Below, piece after piece: positions 16,521 through 26,429 of a DNA stretch of 42,987 nucleotides. The notes under the pieces are model-generated. The model was not told where the DNA came from. It did not search any database and worked only from the letters and a program-made list of their open reading frames with translations. The position numbers were made by a program, and so were the translations under genes. This DNA comes from Candidatus Coprocola pullicola (GTDB taxonomy: Bacteria > Bacillota > Clostridia > Lachnospirales > Anaerotignaceae), in the NCBI GenBank assembly GCA_018715395.1, contig DVLQ01000045.1, positions 1 to 42,987 of the forward strand. Reading direction: 5' to 3'. Every line of letters begins with the position of its first letter. The first letter of the stretch is position 1.

Positions 16521-17009
16521 TTACATAGATTCCTGAATCAACAATTCGCAATCAAGGAATAATATTACCATTTCTTTAGAAAGTGACATCATACCCTTTA
16601 CAAGTTCTTGAGAACTGTTTGGAGGCATAGGAGAAATATTGCTTTCGTATACATCTACTACATGAGATACGGTATCTACAAAAATACCAATTGAAACAGA
16701 ATTAATATCCAACACAATAATGCAGGACGACTCTGTATTTTCTAACATTGGCTTATGCATTCTTTCTCTAATGTCAATGATAGGAATAATCTGTCCTCTT
16801 AGATTAATAATTCCTTTGATAAAAGAAGGGACATGAGGCAGTACAGTGATAGTATAGTTTGTAATAATTTCAGAAACATATCCTGCATCTACTGCAAATG
16901 TCAGTCCGTCGGATAAAAAAGTAAGAAACTTTTTCGTATCTTCTTTAATTTCTACATTTAAGGCTTTGACTTTTTCTATATCCATTTCTTCGTTGAATTC
17001 ATCGGTCAT
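16521..17009 (-). CDS. cheW: Chemotaxis coupling protein CheW
   Basis: This 162-residue SH3-like protein couples CheA to receptors at the inner membrane. The CheW fold is seen in FLTFLSDGLTFAVDAGYVSEII, LPHVPSFIKGIINLRGQIIPIIDIRERM and ISIGIFVDTVSHVVDV-like segments. I chose ATG 17009, preceded by GGAGG; a frame starting 12 codons earlier has no ribosome-binding site. It lies between cheA and cheR in one operon. Confidence 0.95.
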   Translation of the reverse strand: MTDEFNEEMDIEKVKALNVEIKEDTKKFLTFLSDGLTFAVDAGYVSEIITNYTITVLPHVPSFIKGIINLRGQIIPIIDIRERMHKPMLENTESSCIIVLDINSVSIGIFVDTVSHVVDVYESNISPMPPNSSQELVKGMMSLSKEMVILFLDCELLIQESM

Positions 17010-17053
17010 AAATTTAAGTCCTCCAATATTTTTTTGTTTTGGCAAGCAGTGGT

Positions 17054-19153
17054 TTAATACCCATAACTGTTTGCAGTATGATGAAGATTTGCAATGTCTA
17101 AAATAATACTGATATTACCATCGCCTAAAATAGTACAGCCTGCAATGCCGGAATTTTTAATATTATATGCGTTTAAATAAGTAGGAAGTGGTTTGACAAC
17201 AACTTGTTGTTCTCCTAAAAGTTCATCTACAAATAAGCAGTAGGATTTCTCTCCTTCTTCTACCCAAACGAGAATGCCATCTTCCATATTTGTAATTTCT
17301 GTATCAATATTATATAAGCTGTGAACTCTAATGATAGGATAGAAGTTATCCATTCTTTTTACAATTTCTTGTCCTTGCGCATCATAAATAACTTCTTCGG
17401 AAGAAATTTTAAAAGATTGTCTGATATTTGTAATAGGAATGGTAAAGATGGATTTTCCAACAGAAACTTCCATACCGTCTACAATAGCCATTGTCAAAGG
17501 AATTTTCATTGTAGTACACATGCCTTTTCCCAGTTCGCTGGATATTGTTACAACGCCGCCAACCTTTTCAATATTTTTCTTTACAACGTCCATACCAACG
17601 CCGCGACCGGAATATTCTGTTACTTGTTCATTGGTAGAAAAGCCCGGCGCCATCAGAAGAGCCAGCACTTCTTTTTGAGAATATTCGCTTTCGGGTTTTG
17701 TCAAAATACCATTTCTTTTTGCTTTTTCCAGTACTTTGGTAGGATCCACTCCCTGACCGTCGTCTTGTATTGTAATAACAACTTCACTTCCGGTATGCTC
17801 TGCCGAAAGTATAATTTCGCCTTGAGGATTTTTGCCGGCATTGATTCTATCTTCTACATTTTCTTCAATACCATGGTCCATAGAGTTTCTAACCATGTGC
17901 ATAATAGGGTCTGCAATATTATCAACAATCGTTTTGTCTACTTCCGTATCCTCTCCGATAATGGTCAAACGGACGTCTTTGTTAAGACTTTTTCCCATAT
18001 CTCTTACAATACGATTCATTTTTTGAAATGCTCCCGCAACGGGAATCATACGAATAGACATAACAGTATCCTGCAATTCATCGGTTAGTTTTCTAAGCTG
18101 ACGAGCAGATTTTGTAAAACTATCTAGTTTTAATCCCTGCAATTCGGGAGAAGATGTTACCATAGATTCTGTAATCACAAGCTCGCCCATCAAAGCCATC
18201 AGTTTATCCAGCTTAGAAAGATTTACACTAATTAAACTTTGTTTATTTGTACCGGTATGCATTGTATTGGTATTATGTTGTGCAGGCGTATTCGAAGGAG
18301 CCTGCTGCATAGACGCTTGTTCGGACTTTGGTGCTGCTTGTTGTTTTTTTTCTGCTTCAGTGTTGGGTTTTTCTGAAGTTTTTATGGCAACAGGCGGCAT
18401 TAATACTTCATAAGATTGTACATTTCCGGAATTTTTAATTACATTGACGGCTTTTTCCAATGTTTCTTTTGTATCAAAACCTAAAAGAAACCCTTTTTCA
18501 ATGATGGTTGCAGATGTTTCGGGATTCGTTTCCACATCAGGCGGATAAAATGTTAAGTTTTCATAAATGTCTTTTACTGCTGTTACTACCATAAAGGCAC
18601 GCAAGTTTTCCATGCCGCAGCCTTCATCGAATATTATTTTTAAAAATGCCCCTGAACCATCATTGGGTAATTCAGTAGACATATTATTTTCAGCCTTTTT
18701 AGAAGATGATTCCGCTGCAACAACAGGGGTATCTTCGGATTTATTACTGATTTTATTTAAAAAGCTATTAACTTTTTCTACAAAACTGTCGACATTATTA
18801 CTAAGCGGCTCGTTATTTTCAACTTTTTCTACTTCCGCACGCAGCATATCGGTAGAGAAAAACATTAAATCAAAAAGTTCTTTTTTATGTTCTTCATCAA
18901 TGCTATCGATTGTGTTTTCACGAATGAAATAGAATAAGTCTTCAATACGATGTGCAATTGTCATCAAAGAAGAAAATTCCATCATAGCGGAAGAACCTTT
19001 AATGGTATGCATAATGCGGAAAATTTCGTTTACATCATCAGTAGTAAACGTACCCGCTTTTTCGGCTTCAAGAAGAACTTCATCGAGTTGTTCCAAAAGA
19101 GAATTTGTTTCAAAAAGATACATATCTAGCATATTTTCCATGCCGTTATCCAT
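17054..19153 (-). CDS. cheA: Chemotaxis histidine kinase CheA
   Basis: This 699-residue cytoplasmic kinase receives signals from receptors and phosphorylates CheY and CheB. The P1 phosphotransfer domain has His49 in IMHTIKGSSAMM. A probable P2 region (about 165-255) and a low-complexity Gln/Pro/Asn linker follow. Next come the P3 dimerisation helices (LDKLMALMGELVITESMV), the P4 ATP-binding domain (N box MHMVRNSMDHGIE, G1 IQDDGQGVD, G2 GRGVGMDVV) and the C-terminal P5 CheW-like domain. All catalytic motifs are intact. It is first in the operon, and a sigma-28-type promoter lies about 40 bases upstream. No cheY, cheC or cheD lies nearby. Confidence 0.97.
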   Translation of the reverse strand: MDNGMENMLDMYLFETNSLLEQLDEVLLEAEKAGTFTTDDVNEIFRIMHTIKGSSAMMEFSSLMTIAHRIEDLFYFIRENTIDSIDEEHKKELFDLMFFSTDMLRAEVEKVENNEPLSNNVDSFVEKVNSFLNKISNKSEDTPVVAAESSSKKAENNMSTELPNDGSGAFLKIIFDEGCGMENLRAFMVVTAVKDIYENLTFYPPDVETNPETSATIIEKGFLLGFDTKETLEKAVNVIKNSGNVQSYEVLMPPVAIKTSEKPNTEAEKKQQAAPKSEQASMQQAPSNTPAQHNTNTMHTGTNKQSLISVNLSKLDKLMALMGELVITESMVTSSPELQGLKLDSFTKSARQLRKLTDELQDTVMSIRMIPVAGAFQKMNRIVRDMGKSLNKDVRLTIIGEDTEVDKTIVDNIADPIMHMVRNSMDHGIEENVEDRINAGKNPQGEIILSAEHTGSEVVITIQDDGQGVDPTKVLEKAKRNGILTKPESEYSQKEVLALLMAPGFSTNEQVTEYSGRGVGMDVVKKNIEKVGGVVTISSELGKGMCTTMKIPLTMAIVDGMEVSVGKSIFTIPITNIRQSFKISSEEVIYDAQGQEIVKRMDNFYPIIRVHSLYNIDTEITNMEDGILVWVEEGEKSYCLFVDELLGEQQVVVKPLPTYLNAYNIKNSGIAGCTILGDGNISIILDIANLHHTANSYGY

Positions 19154-19189
19154 ACTTACACCCCTTATATATTTTATTATCTAGTATCT

Positions 19190-19216
19190 ATATCGGCAGA
19201 TTATTACAAAAAATAA
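19190..19216 (-). promoter_or_regulatory. Sigma-28-type promoter of the cheA operon
   Basis: On the minus strand, TTAT (19216-19213), a 15-base spacer, then GCCGATAT (19197-19190). It has the same -35, spacing and -10 as the flgM promoter. The leader before the cheA ATG would be about 25-30 nt. Confidence 0.75.
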
Positions 19217-19249
19217 TAGTATAAATTTTATAAAGTGCAGGTGAAAAAA

Positions 19250-20665
19250 GTGGCAGATTTATTAAAAGTGACAACTCCTTTGACAGGACAGGAAAATTCT
19301 ACCAGAACAAATCCCATAAGAGAAAATGATCCGAATATACAAAATATAGTCAATCCTTCTAAAGTAATCCGCCCTGATGGAAGAGAGGGCGTTTCAGCGG
19401 ATACACAAAGAAAAGCCCTGAATTATGAGTCGAATTATGAAACATTTATGCAAATGGTAAGAGATACGCCTGGTTTAACAAAAATGATTACAGAGTTGAT
19501 TTATTCACGTATGGGAATTGTAGTAAGTTCTGGATTGGGAGAAAATTTTACACAAGAAATTGCAAATTTTATGGAAATGCTCAAAATGACAGAGGCAGAA
19601 CTGGTTTATTTTTTAAAAAATCAAGCCGCTTCTGCTGTTAAGTTTAAAGGGGCTTTTTTTAATGTATTGCGACAAATATTGGAACAATCTTCTTCTGTAG
19701 ATTTACGAACGTCTATATTAGACTTTTTAAAGCGTTATAACGATATGTCCGCAGGACCTCATCTGATGAATCAAATTATGCAGAATTTGCAAAATATTAG
19801 ACAATCTATTCCAAGAAGTTATGGAGATACTCTTGCAGAATTGATGAGTAAGCTATATACTGGAAGTGAACCGGGAAACACATCTGCAAATGCTTCTGTA
19901 TTGAAAAATGAAATTATTCCTTATTTGTCAAAGTATGTTAGCGCCACATATGACTTGGGTAAAGCAAGAGATTGGATGACAATGTTGACTCTAAATACGG
20001 CTAGATATGAAAATGGAGAAAAATCAGCTTTTTTACAAGCATTTTCACATCTAATGGGTTTTAGCAGCGTCAGAGAAAAGCTAGGAGATATTTCACCGGA
20101 ACAGTTGGAAAAAATATTGGCAAATACAGAATTTGAAAGAGCAGCGCAACAATATACCCTTATGGATAAATTGACAGAAATACTGGAAAGAGGTATCAAT
20201 GGTAAAGAAACAGGCTATGAAGCAAAGTCTGTATTTGCAAATATTATTAATTCTCTTTTGCTCAATGAAAGTGTCTATATGCCTTTACTGCATTTAATGA
20301 TTCCGGCGGATATTGACGGAAAATTAATGTTTTCAGAAATGTGGATTGACCCAGACGACCGGTCTGAAGGTGGTACGCAAGAAGAAAAACAGACAAAATT
20401 ATTCATTAAATTTGATATTAAAGACGTGGGATATTTTGAAATGATACTGCTTTCAAGAGGAGAAACTGTTGATATGCAGCTTTTTTATCCAGAAAGATTA
20501 GCCGTTCATAAAAAAATGATTCAAGAGGGAATCAGTAATATTATGGAACGAAATGGCATCCATTCTACGTCATTATATACAGATGTTTTACAAACGCCTA
20601 AAACAATTTCAGAAGTATTTCCTAAGCTATATGAAAGGATGAATGCAGTCAATGTCAGGATTTAA
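19250..20665 (+). CDS. FliK/YlqG-like protein
   Basis: This 471-residue protein has a mostly helical body. Its C-terminal region (about 380-460: LFIKFDIKDVGYFEMILLSRGETVDMQLFYPERL) resembles the C-terminal domain of flagellar hook-length control protein FliK. The next gene encodes an FhlB-type protein, reproducing the ylqG-ylqH pair of B. subtilis. FliK C-terminal domains interact with FlhB to switch export specificity, so the pair could act on the export gate; this is inference. I chose GTG 19250, which follows AGGTGA by five bases, over GTG 19235, which has no such site. It is divergent from cheA with a 96-base intergenic region. Confidence 0.6.
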   Translation: MADLLKVTTPLTGQENSTRTNPIRENDPNIQNIVNPSKVIRPDGREGVSADTQRKALNYESNYETFMQMVRDTPGLTKMITELIYSRMGIVVSSGLGENFTQEIANFMEMLKMTEAELVYFLKNQAASAVKFKGAFFNVLRQILEQSSSVDLRTSILDFLKRYNDMSAGPHLMNQIMQNLQNIRQSIPRSYGDTLAELMSKLYTGSEPGNTSANASVLKNEIIPYLSKYVSATYDLGKARDWMTMLTLNTARYENGEKSAFLQAFSHLMGFSSVREKLGDISPEQLEKILANTEFERAAQQYTLMDKLTEILERGINGKETGYEAKSVFANIINSLLLNESVYMPLLHLMIPADIDGKLMFSEMWIDPDDRSEGGTQEEKQTKLFIKFDIKDVGYFEMILLSRGETVDMQLFYPERLAVHKKMIQEGISNIMERNGIHSTSLYTDVLQTPKTISEVFPKLYERMNAVNVRI

Positions 20666-20939
20666 TGATAAGTTAAATAAAAAGGCAGTAGCATTACGCT
20701 ATGATATTGATAAGAATATTGCTCCTGTTATTGTAGCTTCCGGCGTGGGACATATGGCGGAAAAAATTATAGAAATTGCAGGAGAAAATCAAGTGCCCAT
20801 TTATGAAGATACTTCTTTGACTACGATACTAACTCAATTAGAATTAGGCTCGGAAATACCGGAAGAACTTTATAAAGCTGTAGTTGATATTTATGTATAT
20901 TTTTTGAGATTTGCCCCAGAAGATCAACAAGAAGCATGA
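20643..20939 (+). CDS. FhlB, FlhB C-terminal-domain-like protein
   Basis: This 98-residue protein matches the cytoplasmic C-terminal domain of the export-gate protein FlhB. It has KAVALRYDIDKNIAPVIVASGVGHMAEKIIEIA, IYEDTSLTTILTQLELGSEIPEELYKAVVDIYVYF. The autocleavage motif NPTH is absent; the protein begins where the cleaved fragment would, after NPTH. The start overlaps the previous gene by 23 bases (ATG 20643, or ATG 20652 which lies 12 bases after AAGGA), so the two are coupled. B. subtilis YlqH (FhlB) is the closest described relative; such proteins can partly replace the cleaved part of FlhB. Confidence 0.85.
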   Translation: MQSMSGFNDKLNKKAVALRYDIDKNIAPVIVASGVGHMAEKIIEIAGENQVPIYEDTSLTTILTQLELGSEIPEELYKAVVDIYVYFLRFAPEDQQEA

Positions 20940-21028
20940 TTCATTGTGATTTAAAAACAGCTCTTTTTTAGGAGTTTATATATATTTTTGATGTAATATG
21001 ATTTTTTATTTTGCAGGAGGTGTTACTT

Positions 21029-21637
21029 ATGTCAGAAGAAAAATATTTAATTCTTTCTGAAAATGATATGGTATTGTGTGAAGCAGTTTTAGAAAAGAGC
21101 AGTGCAGATACAGTAGTTATGAAAGTGAAAGATTCTGTAAAAAGTTTAAAAGATCTGGAAATAGTAAAATTTCATAAAATGCAAAGTTATGCAGAAACTT
21201 ATCAGGGACATATTTTAGATATATCAGGTCTTACTGTTACAATTAATAAAGTAGTCAATGTCAGTGCCCAAATGAGAAGCGAACTAAAAGTAAAGATCCG
21301 TTTTGAAACACATTTAACAAAAATAACCATGTTGGGAGAGGTAGAAAATCAAACTAGTGTTCCTGTTGTTTCAAGAGATATCAGCTGTGGAGGCATCTGT
21401 TTTTTGACCAAAACAGACTTAGATACGGAAAGTACTTATGAAATTGTGATTCCTATTACTTCAGAGCCCATATTAGCGGATTTAAAAATTGTTAGAAAAG
21501 AATTTATTCCGGAAGAGAATATGTTTATTTATGGCAGTAAATTTATAGATTTTAATGTTAATGGAGAGCGTATGTTAAGAGAAGCTGTATTCAAATTACA
21601 AATGCGTTATAGAAAAAGCATGGAGGAGAAAAAATAA
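21029..21637 (+). CDS. PilZ-domain protein (YcgR-like)
   Basis: This 202-residue protein has an N-terminal YcgR-like domain (residues 1-80) and a C-terminal PilZ domain (about 82-195). The PilZ motif DISCGG (Asp117-x-Ser-x-x-Gly) is present. The RxxxR arm reads RSELK (Arg83, Lys87), so the second Arg is Lys, which may weaken c-di-GMP binding. YcgR-type proteins bind c-di-GMP and slow the flagellar motor or control surface traits. I chose ATG 21029, which follows GCAGGAGGTG. The stop TAA shares a base with the ATG of the SLH protein gene, so they are cotranslated. Confidence 0.85.
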   Translation: MSEEKYLILSENDMVLCEAVLEKSSADTVVMKVKDSVKSLKDLEIVKFHKMQSYAETYQGHILDISGLTVTINKVVNVSAQMRSELKVKIRFETHLTKITMLGEVENQTSVPVVSRDISCGGICFLTKTDLDTESTYEIVIPITSEPILADLKIVRKEFIPEENMFIYGSKFIDFNVNGERMLREAVFKLQMRYRKSMEEKK

Positions 21638-24600
21638 TGAAAAAAAAATTACAGAGTAAGGCAAAAAAAATATTGGCCATTGCTGCTGTAGCGTCTATGC
21701 TGGGAAGCCAGTTTGTGTTTGATAAAAGTTTATGGACGCAAGAAGTATACGCGGCAGGGTTTAACATGAATGGCAGCACATGGGCAGAACCTTATCTAAG
21801 AAGTTTGTATGAAAATGGCATTATGACTGGCGATACCAATGGTAATATGAACCCGGATAAGGATATTACAAGAGCTGAGTTTGTTACAATGCTCAATAAA
21901 GGAATGGGTTATCATGAAACAACAGGAAAAGTAAATTTTAGAGATATAAAGGGTACAGAATGGTATGCCAATGAAATTGATATTGCCGCAACACAAGGGT
22001 ATTTTGTAGGAAATGGAAGAAATACTGCCGGAGCTTCCGATAACCTGACAAGAGAACAGGCAGTGGCATTTTTGACAAGAAATTTGAAATACGAAGAAGA
22101 TGACAGAGTCAATACAGATTTTGTAGACGGCGTTGATTTTCCTACATGGAGTCGCGGCTCCATTAATGCAGCCACTGATAAAGGTGTGATAAAGGGGTAT
22201 GAAGATGGCACATTTCGTCCCCAAAATAATATTACCAGAGCTGAAGCGGGCACATTGCTTTATAATGCCTTGGGAAAAATCATCAATGAATCCGGAGATT
22301 ACAGTTATGGCACGCTCAACAGCAATGTAACCATATCAAAATCCGGTGTTACACTGCGTGATACAGTTATCAATGGAGATTTGTATATTACAGAAGGTGT
22401 AGAACTTGGTTATACCAATTTACAAAATGTGGTTGTAACAGGGCAGGTAATTATCAGCGGCGGCGGTGCAAGTAATATTGGAGCAAGCAGTATTATTTTT
22501 ACAGATTCTACAGTAAATGAAATGATTATTGACGCGCCGGAAGATAAGCCGGTGTCTGTCAAAGTAGATGGAAATACACAAATTACAAATACAAAAGTAA
22601 AATCCAACGCTTATTTGGAAGAACTTTCAGATTTGGAAATCGGCTTTGACGACGTCGTTTTAGATGGTCCGGAGGATACAGAATTACATTTGATGGGAAC
22701 ATTTAACAAAGTGACTGTCAAAGGAGAAAAAAATAATTTGTATCTGGATTCTGGAGAAATCAATACGCTTGTTATTGATGAAACGGCAGTGGACAGCACT
22801 ACCACATTAAATGAAGATACTTATGTATCAGAAGCGTTTATTGACGTCACAACAACAATTAATGGTACTGGCGATATTGGACAGGTGACAATCAATGCAG
22901 ATGATGTTGTCATTTCAATGCTGCCTGATAGCATTATATTGCGTCCGGGATTTACAGCCACTATCAATGGTAAAGTTATGACAAGTAAAGATGCTGAAGA
23001 AGCTTCTTCTTTCCCAAGAATATTAAGCAAGTATCCCGAAATTGATGAAACCAACGCTACAGGCGCAAAAGTACTTGTAAAAACCAATAAACCGGGTACT
23101 ATCTATTGGGCTGTAACAGAAGAAGACAGCGGTTCTGTTTCAAACGATGATTTATTAAAGCCAAATAGAAGGTCTGACATTATTAAATCAGGCAGTATCA
23201 ATGTAGCACAGTCCAATACGGAATATACCATTACTGTCAGTGGACTTCAAAAAGATACAGAATATATTATCAGCGCTGCATTGGTAGATAGCAGAGATGA
23301 TATGAGTACCAGAGAAAGAGAATCTTTTATTACAACAGACAATACGGCGCCGCAATATTTGTCCGGTTATCCCAAAATAACAGAATCCACAAACACTACA
23401 GTAACTGTTTCGGCTATTACCAATAAAGATTTAACGACTTATTGGGCATTGTTTCCAACAGGCAGTCTGGCTCCTACAGCGTCAGAAGTAAGAAGAGGAA
23501 AACTGAGCGGTCACTTAGCAAAGGGAACCATAAAAGATTGTAAGAAAAATATAGAATTTAATTTTGGTATTTCCGGTCTGGAGGAAAAACAGACATATGA
23601 TTTATATATAGTAGGCAACGATGGTGAAAAAGACACCGCTCTTAAAAAACTTACGTTTACTACATCTGATAAAACAGCTCCGGAGTTTATGGAAGACTAT
23701 CCAAAAACAAATAAATTAACAAAAAATTCTGTAGAAGTTCTTTATAAAATCAATGAAGATGCTACAGTATACTATCTTGCTATGGATAGAGGAGAAGATT
23801 TCCCTCCTCCACCGGTTGGTTCCACCACCATACCGCCTTTGGATTCCGATGAGGCAAAGCAGGCTATTATAAATGGCGCTACAGGCGTTTCAAAAGGCTC
23901 TAAGGCGGCAAAAATGGAAACAGAAGGAACATTGACAGTAAGCGGTTTGCAAGAAGAATTTACATACGACCTTTATATGGTGGCAGTAGATAAAGACGGC
24001 AATATGTCCGATGTAAAAAAACTGTTGATTAAAACATTGGATGCAGTACCTCCTACAGCAACACAGGAATTTACAGAAATGATGGATGAATATCCTACTG
24101 CTTCTACTGATGTGCGTATTGTCTTTAGCGAAGAAGTAAAGGTCATTGAAGAAAACGAATTTGTTGACCTTTCTGCCGAAAATTTAGGAAACCATATTAC
24201 ATTATATGACCTGACAACAGCAGAAAAGAAAGTAGTTAATATTGATTTTTCAAAAGCTATTGTAACATTGGAAGGCAGAAATACAGTTGTCACATTCCCA
24301 TCACGTTCTATACCGATGAATAGCGGATCTAAATATCAATTTGAATTAAACAAAATTACAGATACTTCAAACAATAAAATGGAAGATAAGACGTTGCTGC
24401 CGGAATTTCAAACAGTGCCTTCTCTTGTATCGTTGGTACAGACTATTGCTCCACAAGAGTATGATGTAACATTTACTGCAACGCCTCAGTCTAACGATAC
24501 AAATGATGAATTGCTTTATGATATGCTTATCTATTCCAATTCCAATATTACATTTGACTTGTATGAAAAGGGAGCAAATGATGAAGATTTTAAACTTTTA

Positions 24601-26337
24601 ACAGGTGTAAGAGTGGATTTGGAAACAGGTCAGGAATTAGATTATGATGCACAAATTGATGCAAGCGATGGTGTAGACGGTGTAAATGGTATTTCATTGC
24701 ATCATATTTTAGATAGAGTGATGCATAATGAGCCAAGTTATCTTTTTGAACGTTTTAATCAGTTAGAACCAAAAGAATATGCTATTAAAATTAGAAGTAT
24801 TGATGGCAAGCCAGAAAGTGCAGGCTGGACTACATCTGTTGAAATTGGCATCAAATGTATAGTAGGATCCAGAACAACATTACAGCCTGTGGCAGGCGCT
24901 CCTTCAAAAGGTTTTGAAGACGCCATTGCAGCAGGCGCTTTGGAAGTGACAGATCCACAGCCATTTACTATGACAATACCTTTTACAGATACAGTTGTAC
25001 CAAAATTTTTAGATGGCTATCCTATGCTGGATGAATTTCAAGTCAATGCGCCTGACCAATATCCTCAAAATTATGAATATGTATATGACGTATCTATTCA
25101 TCCTCGTATAGCAACGGATAAAGAGGCTATGATGTATTACATGATAATACCTCGTGCCAATGCAGAAAACGCTACTATTACCTCGCAAGACGTATATTAC
25201 GGTACAATCAATGGCGCAGGCGTTATAAAAGGAACTTATGAAATACCCAATGCCGAAATTGTTATGGACGATTTAGTAATAGAAGGTCTGACTCCGGATA
25301 CAGAATATATTATGTATAGCGTACTGAAAGGAACACCTGCAGAACCTTCTCAGTTGTATATCAATCGATTTAAAACAAAGCCATTGGTACCGCCAAATAT
25401 TCTTTCTATTGTTGTTACAAACCGTGCCAATGCAGAGGATTCTGTGATTATTGAAATTACAGTAGATAAAAATTCTGACTTGGACTATGTGGTATATCCT
25501 GCTGAAACAAGTACAAATGGATATGGTCCGGGTGAAGTAGATGCTGATATGATACGAAATGGTTATAATAACCCAGGTAATCCGCCTCATTTGTATTCTT
25601 CTGTGAAAAATATAGAAGTAGACCCTGAGGTAGGCAGTGTAACGATTGAGGTGGAAGTAACAGGCTTAAAACAAGAAACATATTACCGTCTTCATGCTGT
25701 GGCAAGGAACAATTTAGGAAATAGCAGTGTAACAGGCAGCGATTCGGAGGTAAAATGGTCTAATTCCTTTACGGCAAGAGATTTGACCCCTCCTACCATT
25801 ACGGTTTCTTATTCTAATACGAGATTTGATTTAGATGCAGAAGGAAGCTATGGAAAAGGTTCTTGTAATGGTGTTGTTACAGTAGAATCAAACGATGCTT
25901 TGTACTATATCGGAGCAGATGGTTCTATCAACCCATTAACAGAAGAAGTCTTATTGAATAACTTAGAAGTTTCTCCAAACAGAAATGCATTTGATGATTT
26001 GCGTGCAAGATATGTATTAAAGGATACTGTTGTGAGTATGCCAAAAGAAATAGATGCAAGGGCAGATGCACGACCAGGTATTACCAGATTCTCGCTAAAT
26101 TATACAAGCGCTCCTGTACCTACAACCATTACTTTCCCATATACTCTTTGTGATATCAATGGCAACCAAATAGGTAGATTACATTTGGTTATGTCAGATG
26201 GAGTAGAGTATAGACCGGATGGTACTGTATTATATGACAGGTATCCTGTTTGGAATGAAATCGGATTGGATAAACGATATGTACAAATTATTCGTCCGGG
26301 TGGTATGGTAGATGGTCCACAACAACCAACACCATAA
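21637..26337 (+). CDS. S-layer homology (SLH) surface protein with repeated Ig/Fn3-like modules
   Basis: This 1566-residue protein has a signal peptide ending near AAG (about residue 42). Three SLH domains follow (about 40-225; NGIMTGDTNGNMNPDKDITRAEFV, QGYFVGNG, KGVIKGYEDGTFRPQNNITRAE), which anchor proteins to pyruvylated wall polymer. Residues about 230-445 have short repeating beta strands (SNVTISKSGVTLRDTVINGDLYI), like a beta-helix. The rest is a row of domains of about 100 residues starting TAPQYLSGYPKI, TAPEFMEDYPKT or VVPKFLDGYPML, each with an NTEYTITVSGLQKDTEYIIS-type Fn3 core. One Big_5-like module (DVRIVFSEEVKV) is also present. It is exported and cell-wall bound; adhesion or S-layer formation is likely. 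The overlap with the PilZ gene is unusual. A strong terminator follows. Confidence 0.9.
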   Translation: MKKKLQSKAKKILAIAAVASMLGSQFVFDKSLWTQEVYAAGFNMNGSTWAEPYLRSLYENGIMTGDTNGNMNPDKDITRAEFVTMLNKGMGYHETTGKVNFRDIKGTEWYANEIDIAATQGYFVGNGRNTAGASDNLTREQAVAFLTRNLKYEEDDRVNTDFVDGVDFPTWSRGSINAATDKGVIKGYEDGTFRPQNNITRAEAGTLLYNALGKIINESGDYSYGTLNSNVTISKSGVTLRDTVINGDLYITEGVELGYTNLQNVVVTGQVIISGGGASNIGASSIIFTDSTVNEMIIDAPEDKPVSVKVDGNTQITNTKVKSNAYLEELSDLEIGFDDVVLDGPEDTELHLMGTFNKVTVKGEKNNLYLDSGEINTLVIDETAVDSTTTLNEDTYVSEAFIDVTTTINGTGDIGQVTINADDVVISMLPDSIILRPGFTATINGKVMTSKDAEEASSFPRILSKYPEIDETNATGAKVLVKTNKPGTIYWAVTEEDSGSVSNDDLLKPNRRSDIIKSGSINVAQSNTEYTITVSGLQKDTEYIISAALVDSRDDMSTRERESFITTDNTAPQYLSGYPKITESTNTTVTVSAITNKDLTTYWALFPTGSLAPTASEVRRGKLSGHLAKGTIKDCKKNIEFNFGISGLEEKQTYDLYIVGNDGEKDTALKKLTFTTSDKTAPEFMEDYPKTNKLTKNSVEVLYKINEDATVYYLAMDRGEDFPPPPVGSTTIPPLDSDEAKQAIINGATGVSKGSKAAKMETEGTLTVSGLQEEFTYDLYMVAVDKDGNMSDVKKLLIKTLDAVPPTATQEFTEMMDEYPTASTDVRIVFSEEVKVIEENEFVDLSAENLGNHITLYDLTTAEKKVVNIDFSKAIVTLEGRNTVVTFPSRSIPMNSGSKYQFELNKITDTSNNKMEDKTLLPEFQTVPSLVSLVQTIAPQEYDVTFTATPQSNDTNDELLYDMLIYSNSNITFDLYEKGANDEDFKLLTGVRVDLETGQELDYDAQIDASDGVDGVNGISLHHILDRVMHNEPSYLFERFNQLEPKEYAIKIRSIDGKPESAGWTTSVEIGIKCIVGSRTTLQPVAGAPSKGFEDAIAAGALEVTDPQPFTMTIPFTDTVVPKFLDGYPMLDEFQVNAPDQYPQNYEYVYDVSIHPRIATDKEAMMYYMIIPRANAENATITSQDVYYGTINGAGVIKGTYEIPNAEIVMDDLVIEGLTPDTEYIMYSVLKGTPAEPSQLYINRFKTKPLVPPNILSIVVTNRANAEDSVIIEITVDKNSDLDYVVYPAETSTNGYGPGEVDADMIRNGYNNPGNPPHLYSSVKNIEVDPEVGSVTIEVEVTGLKQETYYRLHAVARNNLGNSSVTGSDSEVKWSNSFTARDLTPPTITVSYSNTRFDLDAEGSYGKGSCNGVVTVESNDALYYIGADGSINPLTEEVLLNNLEVSPNRNAFDDLRARYVLKDTVVSMPKEIDARADARPGITRFSLNYTSAPVPTTITFPYTLCDINGNQIGRLHLVMSDGVEYRPDGTVLYDRYPVWNEIGLDKRYVQIIRPGGMVDGPQQPTP

Positions 26338-26350
26338 TAATGATTGATCA

Positions 26351-26385
26351 AAAGAACACCTTTTTTATAAAGGTGTTCTTTTTTT
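26351..26385 (+). terminator. Terminator of the SLH protein gene
   Basis: AAGAACACCTTT pairs with AAAGGTGTTCTT, followed by seven T, 14 bases after the stop codon. Confidence 0.93.
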
Positions 26386-26429
26386 GTACTAAATATGATA
26401 TACTACTGCAAAAAAAGGAGGAAGCAGTT

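Noticed and set aside
26340-26429. Upstream extension of queG
   Set aside because: It runs through the SLH gene terminator; GTG 26430 has a proper GGAGG.
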